Source of the DNA: JAAYYM01 sp964638005
Lineage (GTDB): Bacteria; Bacillota; Clostridia; Lachnospirales; Lachnospiraceae
DNA: 9,946 nucleotides
Assembly (NCBI GenBank): GCA_964638005.1
Contig: CAZWXS010000075.1
Coordinates: 1-9,946 of the forward strand
Direction of reading: 5' to 3'
Shown: piece after piece, positions 6,799 to 9,946 of the stretch
How the letters are laid out: each line of letters begins with the position of its first letter
Numbering within the stretch: position 1 is the stretch's first letter
The notes under the pieces: model-generated
Seen by the model: the letters and a program-made list of their open reading frames with translations, nothing else
Databases searched by the model: none
What the model was told of the DNA's origin: nothing
Position numbers and translations under genes: made by a program

Positions 6799-9270
6799 TT
6801 AGCTTAATGTCACCTTATCCAGATGCCAGATTTCATCTACATATTCCTGAATGGTTCTGTCAGATGTAAACTTACCGGAATGCGCAACATTAATCATGGC
6901 ACTCTTTGCCCAGCCCTTTTCATCGCGATAAGCAGATTCCACTCTCTTCTGTGCTTCGGCATATGCCTTGAAGTCTTTCAGGATGAAGTATGTGTCTGCT
7001 TTTGAAGTGCTCTGCGTATTCAGCAGGGAATTATACAAATCTCTGAACATCTCAGGATCATTCGGCATATAGAAGCCATTGATCAGCTGCATCAGTACCT
7101 TGCGTACGTCAGGATCATTGTTGAAGATTTCCGTCGGATGATAGCCGCCGTTATTTTCGTAATTGATGACTTCATCGGAGGAAAGACCAAAGATAAATGC
7201 ATTCTCTTCTCCTACCTCTTCTACAATTTCCACATTTGCTCCATCCATAGTTCCTATTGTCAAGGCACCGTTCAGCATGAATTTCATGTTGCCGGTTCCG
7301 GATGCTTCCTTGCTGGCTGTAGAAATCTGTTCCGATACATCCGCTGCCGCAAAGATCAATTCTGCATTGGACACACGATAATTCTCGATAAATACCACCT
7401 TAATCTTGCCATTGATCGAGGTATCATTGTTGATGACATCTGCTACCGTATTGATCAACTTGATGGTAAGCTTCGCAACCCTGTAACCCGCTGCTGCTTT
7501 CGCACCGAAGATAAAGGTACGCGGATAGAAATCCATCTCCGGATGCTCTTTGATCTCATTATACAAATACATAACATGCAGAATGTTCAACAGCTGACGC
7601 TTATACTCATGCAGTCTCTTGACCTGTACATCAAAAATGGAACGGGGATCCACTTCGATTCCGTTATGCTCCAGAATATACTTTGCAAGTCTGACTTTGT
7701 TCTGATATTTGATGTTCATAAATTCCTGCTGTGCCTTCGGATCATCTGCAAAAACTTCCAGTTTTTTAATCGTAGGCAAATCCGTAACCCATTCCGCTCC
7801 TACATGTGCTGTCACCCAGTCAGCAAGCAGAGGATTGCCGTGCAGCAAAAATCTTCTCTGTGTAATACCGTTTGTCTTATTGTTAAATTTCTCTGGCATC
7901 ATCTCATAGAAGTCCTTCAACTCCTGATTCTTGAGAATCTCCGTATGCAGTCTCGCTACACCGTTGACTGAGAATCCGGATACGATTGCAAGATGCGCCA
8001 TCTTAACCTGTCCGTCGTATACGATTGCCATTTTACGGATCTTTTCCTGATTACCGGGATACTTTGCTTCTATCTGTGCTACAAATCTTCTGTTGATTTC
8101 CTCTATGATCTGATAGATTCTCGGCAGTAGTCGTGAGAACAATTCGATTGGCCATTTTTCAAGGGCTTCTGACATGATCGTGTGATTCGTATATGCACAT
8201 GTCTTTGTTGTAATTGCCCACGCATCATCCCATTCAAGATTATATTCGTCCATCAGTATACGCATCAGTTCCGCTATCGCTACTGTCGGATGGGTATCAT
8301 TTAACTGGAATGTCACCTTTTCGTAGAATTTTTTGATATCATCATGATTGCGCATATATTTCTCGACAGCTTCCTGCACGCTGGCAGAAATAAAGAAATA
8401 CTGCTGCTTCAACCTCAATTCCTTACCTGCATAATGATTATCATTCGGATAGAGCACCTCGACGATGTTTTTTGCCAGATTCTCCTGCTCTACAGCCTTC
8501 TGATAATCTCCTTTATCAAAGGAATCCAACTGGAAGCATTCCACCGGCTGTGCATCCCAAATACGAAGCGTATTCACAATGCCATTGCCGTATCCTACGA
8601 TTGGCAGATCATAAGGAATTGCCTGCACAGATTGATAATTTTCCTGTGTAAAGTGATTACGTCCGAATTCATCAATATCTACACGTATATTACCGCCGAA
8701 CTTAATTACCTTGGCATATTCCGGGCGCCTAAGCTCGAATGGATTGCCATCTTTCAGCCAGTTATCGGGTGCTTCTACCTGATACCCGTCCCTAATCTTC
8801 TGCATGAACATACCGTATTTGTATCTGATACCGCAGCCATATGCAGCATAGCCAAGTGTTGCCAGTGAATCTAAGAAGCAGGCGGCAAGTCTCCCGAGAC
8901 CGCCATTGCCAAGTGCCGCATCCGGCTCCTGGTCTTCTATGATATCCAGATTAAGCCCCAGCTCATTCAATGCTTCTGCAACATCCTTATAAGCTTTCAA
9001 ATTGATTAGATTATTGCCAAGTGCTCTTCCCATCAAAAACTCCATCGACAGATAATAAACTGTCTTAGGATCCTGCTTTTCATATTCCTTTTGTGTTGTC
9101 AGCCAGCAGTCAATAATCTGATCTTTGATTGCGTATGCAACTGCCTGAAATATCTGTTGTTCATCCGCTTCTTCTATTGTCTTGCGATATAACGTCCTGA
9201 CATTATACAGTACGCTTCTCTTAAATAACTCTTTGTCAAACCGAGGGGTTGGTGCAGACTTTTTCATCAT
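6799..9270 (-). CDS. glgP: Glycogen/starch (alpha-glucan) phosphorylase
   Basis: An 823-residue GT35-family enzyme that uses phosphate to release glucose-1-phosphate from non-reducing ends of glycogen or other alpha-1,4-glucan in the cytoplasm. Numbered from the chosen start, GNGGLGRLAACFLDS lies near 121-135, NDTHP near 324-328, NGITQRR near 467-473 and KRLHEYKRQL near 551-560. The pyridoxal-phosphate signature EASGTGNMKFMLNGA starts near 655, with Lys663 (in GTGNMKF) as the Schiff-base lysine. Length and motifs are complete, so it should be active. The start at 9270 follows GGAGG (9279-9283) by eight bases. Upstream in-frame ATGs at 9300, 9291 and 9285 are disfavoured, the first lying inside an inverted repeat. 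Met12 at 9267 is the only close rival. It has its own predicted promoter and probably continues into the hydrolase gene. No glycogen synthesis genes are in the window. Confidence 0.97.
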   Translation of the reverse strand: MMKKSAPTPRFDKELFKRSVLYNVRTLYRKTIEEADEQQIFQAVAYAIKDQIIDCWLTTQKEYEKQDPKTVYYLSMEFLMGRALGNNLINLKAYKDVAEALNELGLNLDIIEDQEPDAALGNGGLGRLAACFLDSLATLGYAAYGCGIRYKYGMFMQKIRDGYQVEAPDNWLKDGNPFELRRPEYAKVIKFGGNIRVDIDEFGRNHFTQENYQSVQAIPYDLPIVGYGNGIVNTLRIWDAQPVECFQLDSFDKGDYQKAVEQENLAKNIVEVLYPNDNHYAGKELRLKQQYFFISASVQEAVEKYMRNHDDIKKFYEKVTFQLNDTHPTVAIAELMRILMDEYNLEWDDAWAITTKTCAYTNHTIMSEALEKWPIELFSRLLPRIYQIIEEINRRFVAQIEAKYPGNQEKIRKMAIVYDGQVKMAHLAIVSGFSVNGVARLHTEILKNQELKDFYEMMPEKFNNKTNGITQRRFLLHGNPLLADWVTAHVGAEWVTDLPTIKKLEVFADDPKAQQEFMNIKYQNKVRLAKYILEHNGIEVDPRSIFDVQVKRLHEYKRQLLNILHVMYLYNEIKEHPEMDFYPRTFIFGAKAAAGYRVAKLTIKLINTVADVINNDTSINGKIKVVFIENYRVSNAELIFAAADVSEQISTASKEASGTGNMKFMLNGALTIGTMDGANVEIVEEVGEENAFIFGLSSDEVINYENNGGYHPTEIFNNDPDVRKVLMQLINGFYMPNDPEMFRDLYNSLLNTQSTSKADTYFILKDFKAYAEAQKRVESAYRDEKGWAKSAMINVAHSGKFTSDRTIQEYVDEIWHLDKVTLS

Positions 9271-9278
9271 AATGTTTT

Positions 9279-9283
9279 CCTCC
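9279..9283 (-). promoter_or_regulatory. Ribosome binding site setting the glgP start
   Basis: A perfect GGAGG on the minus strand lies eight bases before the ATG at 9270 (11 before the ATG at 9267). It lies downstream of the ATGs at 9300, 9291 and 9285, so those are unlikely to be the main start. Confidence 0.75.
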
Positions 9284-9298
9284 ATTGTCATAAATAAC

Positions 9299-9328
9299 AT
9301 GAGACAGGTAGAAAAAAACCTGTCTCAT
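9299..9328 (-). promoter_or_regulatory. 11-bp inverted repeat at the predicted glgP transcription start
   Basis: On the minus strand the arm ATGAGACAGGT (9318-9328) is repeated as its exact complement at 9299-9309, separated by eight bases rich in T. The predicted glgP -10 box lies two bases upstream, so transcription would begin inside the first arm, around 9322-9325. It could be an operator bound at +1 or, if transcription starts slightly earlier, a 5'-terminal mRNA stem-loop. The U-run is in the loop rather than after the stem, so it is not a standard terminator. Confidence 0.65.
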
Positions 9329-9330
9329 AT

Positions 9331-9359
9331 AGTATACCTTTATTCTGTTGGAATTGCAA
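9331..9359 (-). promoter_or_regulatory. Predicted glgP promoter
   Basis: On the minus strand TTGCAA (9354-9359) is exactly 17 bp from TATACT (9331-9336), which matches the -10 consensus at five of six positions. The -35 box ends four bases short of the stop codon of the upstream small gene. Expected transcription start is about 9322-9325, giving a leader of roughly 50-55 bases. Confidence 0.7.
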
Positions 9360-9362
9360 ATT

Positions 9363-9608
9363 TTACATATGATCCGTGATCACAAACTTCTTTCCGATGC
9401 TTTCACTGATATCAAAAGGAATCTGATCCCGCTTTACCTTAATCGCCTTAGATTTGCAACGATCGGTCAAAAAATGATACAATACATAATCCTCAAAAAC
9501 AGTAATTTTTACCTGTTGTATCCTGACCCTTTGGCTGTAATGGATCTTTGGACGGATATAGTCCATCAAATCCCCGAAATGTGAGTATGAAGCATAATGA
9601 TTTAACAT
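9363..9608 (-). CDS. Small hypothetical protein, 81 residues
   Basis: I do not recognise this protein. It is 81 residues, has no transmembrane segment or signal peptide, and contains alternating hydrophobic and charged residues compatible with a compact beta-rich fold. Its basic middle part (TDRCKSKAIKVKRD, about 48-61) might bind nucleic acid or an acidic partner, but no known motif is present. The evidence that it is a gene is its start: AGAGG at 9616-9620 sits seven bases before the ATG, with a plausible promoter further upstream. It fills the gap between ileS and glgP on their strand. Its stop lies four bases from the glgP -35 box, leaving no room for a terminator, so some transcripts may continue into glgP. 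Confidence 0.6.
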   Translation of the reverse strand: MLNHYASYSHFGDLMDYIRPKIHYSQRVRIQQVKITVFEDYVLYHFLTDRCKSKAIKVKRDQIPFDISESIGKKFVITDHM

Positions 9609-9635
9609 GTGTTTTCCTCTGATTATAAATGCATC

Positions 9636-9648
9636 ATACTAATAGTAT
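9636..9648. promoter_or_regulatory. 13-bp palindrome overlapping a predicted -10 box
   Basis: ATACTA and TAGTAT are perfect 6-bp arms around one central base. The palindrome covers the predicted -10 box of the small gene (9642-9647), a typical position for a repressor operator. AT-rich DNA makes chance palindromes of this size fairly common. Confidence 0.4.
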
Positions 9649-9670
9649 CCCTAATTTACATTTTTTGCAA
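9642..9670 (-). promoter_or_regulatory. Possible promoter of the small hypothetical gene
   Basis: On the minus strand TTGCAA (9665-9670) is 17 bp from TACTAT (9642-9647), four of six matches to the -10 consensus. A perfect TATAAT at 9622-9627 abuts the ribosome site and would leave almost no leader, so the upstream pair is preferred. The rest of the 90 bp between ileS and this gene shows no strong terminator hairpin. Confidence 0.4.
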
Positions 9671-9698
9671 TGGGTCTTTCTTCCTATTTTTATACTTT

Positions 9699-9946
9699 TT
9701 ACATTTTCTTTACGCCGAATGTGACTTTTTCGTTGTTAATATTCCATTCCTTCACATATCCGTCAGTCTCACCCGTAGTCACAATTGCCTCTGCAAGAAC
9801 CTTACCCATGATGGCATCCTCATTCTTCTTCATGATCTCAGCCACCTTTTCATTGCCATTTACATAGACATTGATGTGATCCATAACCTCGAAGTCAGCT
9901 TCCTTACGCATTGTCTGGATCTTGCTGATGACTTCATATACAAAGC
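9699..9946 (-). CDS. ileS: Isoleucyl-tRNA synthetase, C-terminal end (partial)
   Basis: The last 81 or so codons of a class I aminoacyl-tRNA synthetase whose 5' part lies beyond the right edge. The frame stays open past the internal ATG at 9911: the preceding codons read FVYEVISKIQT, so this is not a separate 70-residue gene. The segment VISKIQTMRKEADFEVMDHI, followed by a short beta-rich tail ending FGVKKM, is typical of the C-terminal region of the longer bacterial/eukaryal-type IleRS found in many Clostridia, which charges tRNA-Ile with isoleucine. The catalytic HIGH and KMSKS motifs and editing domain are outside the window, so activity cannot be judged. The family call rests on this tail only. 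Confidence 0.82.
   Translation of the reverse strand, partial: FVYEVISKIQTMRKEADFEVMDHINVYVNGNEKVAEIMKKNEDAIMGKVLAEAIVTTGETDGYVKEWNINNEKVTFGVKKM

Noticed and set aside
7138..7971. A 277-codon open frame on the plus strand
   Set aside because: It lies wholly opposite glgP, whose protein has conserved catalytic motifs across this stretch. The plus-strand translation has no recognisable domain and is a shadow frame.
8344..8868. A 174-codon plus-strand frame opposite glgP
   Set aside because: Shadow of the conserved phosphorylase sequence, with cysteine- and isoleucine-rich noise and no domain.
9299..9328. Rho-independent terminator between the small gene and glgP
   Set aside because: The U-run lies in the loop and no T-tract follows either arm on either strand; the position fits an operator or leader element better.
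9699..9911. A separate 70-residue small protein
   Set aside because: The frame continues upstream of the ATG to the window edge with IleRS-like sequence, so it is the ileS tail.

Overview
The window looks like ordinary chromosome from a low-to-mid GC Firmicute of class Clostridia, most likely Lachnospiraceae. This is inferred from protein style (clostridial-type glycogen phosphorylase, the C-terminus of isoleucyl-tRNA synthetase, a YbhJ-like aconitase-family hydratase, a WYL regulator), strong GGAGG-type ribosome binding sites and AT-rich intergenic DNA. No rRNA, tRNA, CRISPR array, complete insertion sequence or phage gene is visible.

Layout, left to right. Positions 1-187 are an unassigned stretch at the window edge. 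Next, all on the minus strand, come an aconitase-superfamily hydratase (about 188-2482) with its own promoter and, upstream of it, a large polytopic membrane protein resembling GT-C/PTPS-related glycosyltransferase-like proteins (2599-4731). A divergent intergenic region of about 175 bp separates this from a plus-strand WYL-domain transcriptional regulator (4908-5801). That gene converges, with only 24 bp between stops, on a membrane-anchored alpha/beta hydrolase (5826-6782, minus). The hydrolase lies 16 bp downstream of glycogen phosphorylase glgP (6799-9270, minus), so the two probably share a transcript. Upstream of glgP are a small unrecognised 81-codon gene (9363-9608) and the 3' end of ileS, which runs off the right edge (9699-9946).

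The genes do not form one obvious pathway. glgP releases glucose-1-phosphate from storage glucan. The hydratase handles an unknown carboxylic acid. The membrane protein probably acts at the cell surface, and the regulator may control itself and/or the divergent membrane gene. The most distinctive signals are regulatory. An 11-bp inverted repeat sits at the predicted transcription start of glgP. Dyads overlap the predicted promoters on both sides of the divergent region. Three minus-strand promoters share the same TTGCAA -35 box exactly 17 bp from a -10 box. Several genes have upstream in-frame ATGs that ribosome-site placement argues against. I found no convincing novel multi-gene system.
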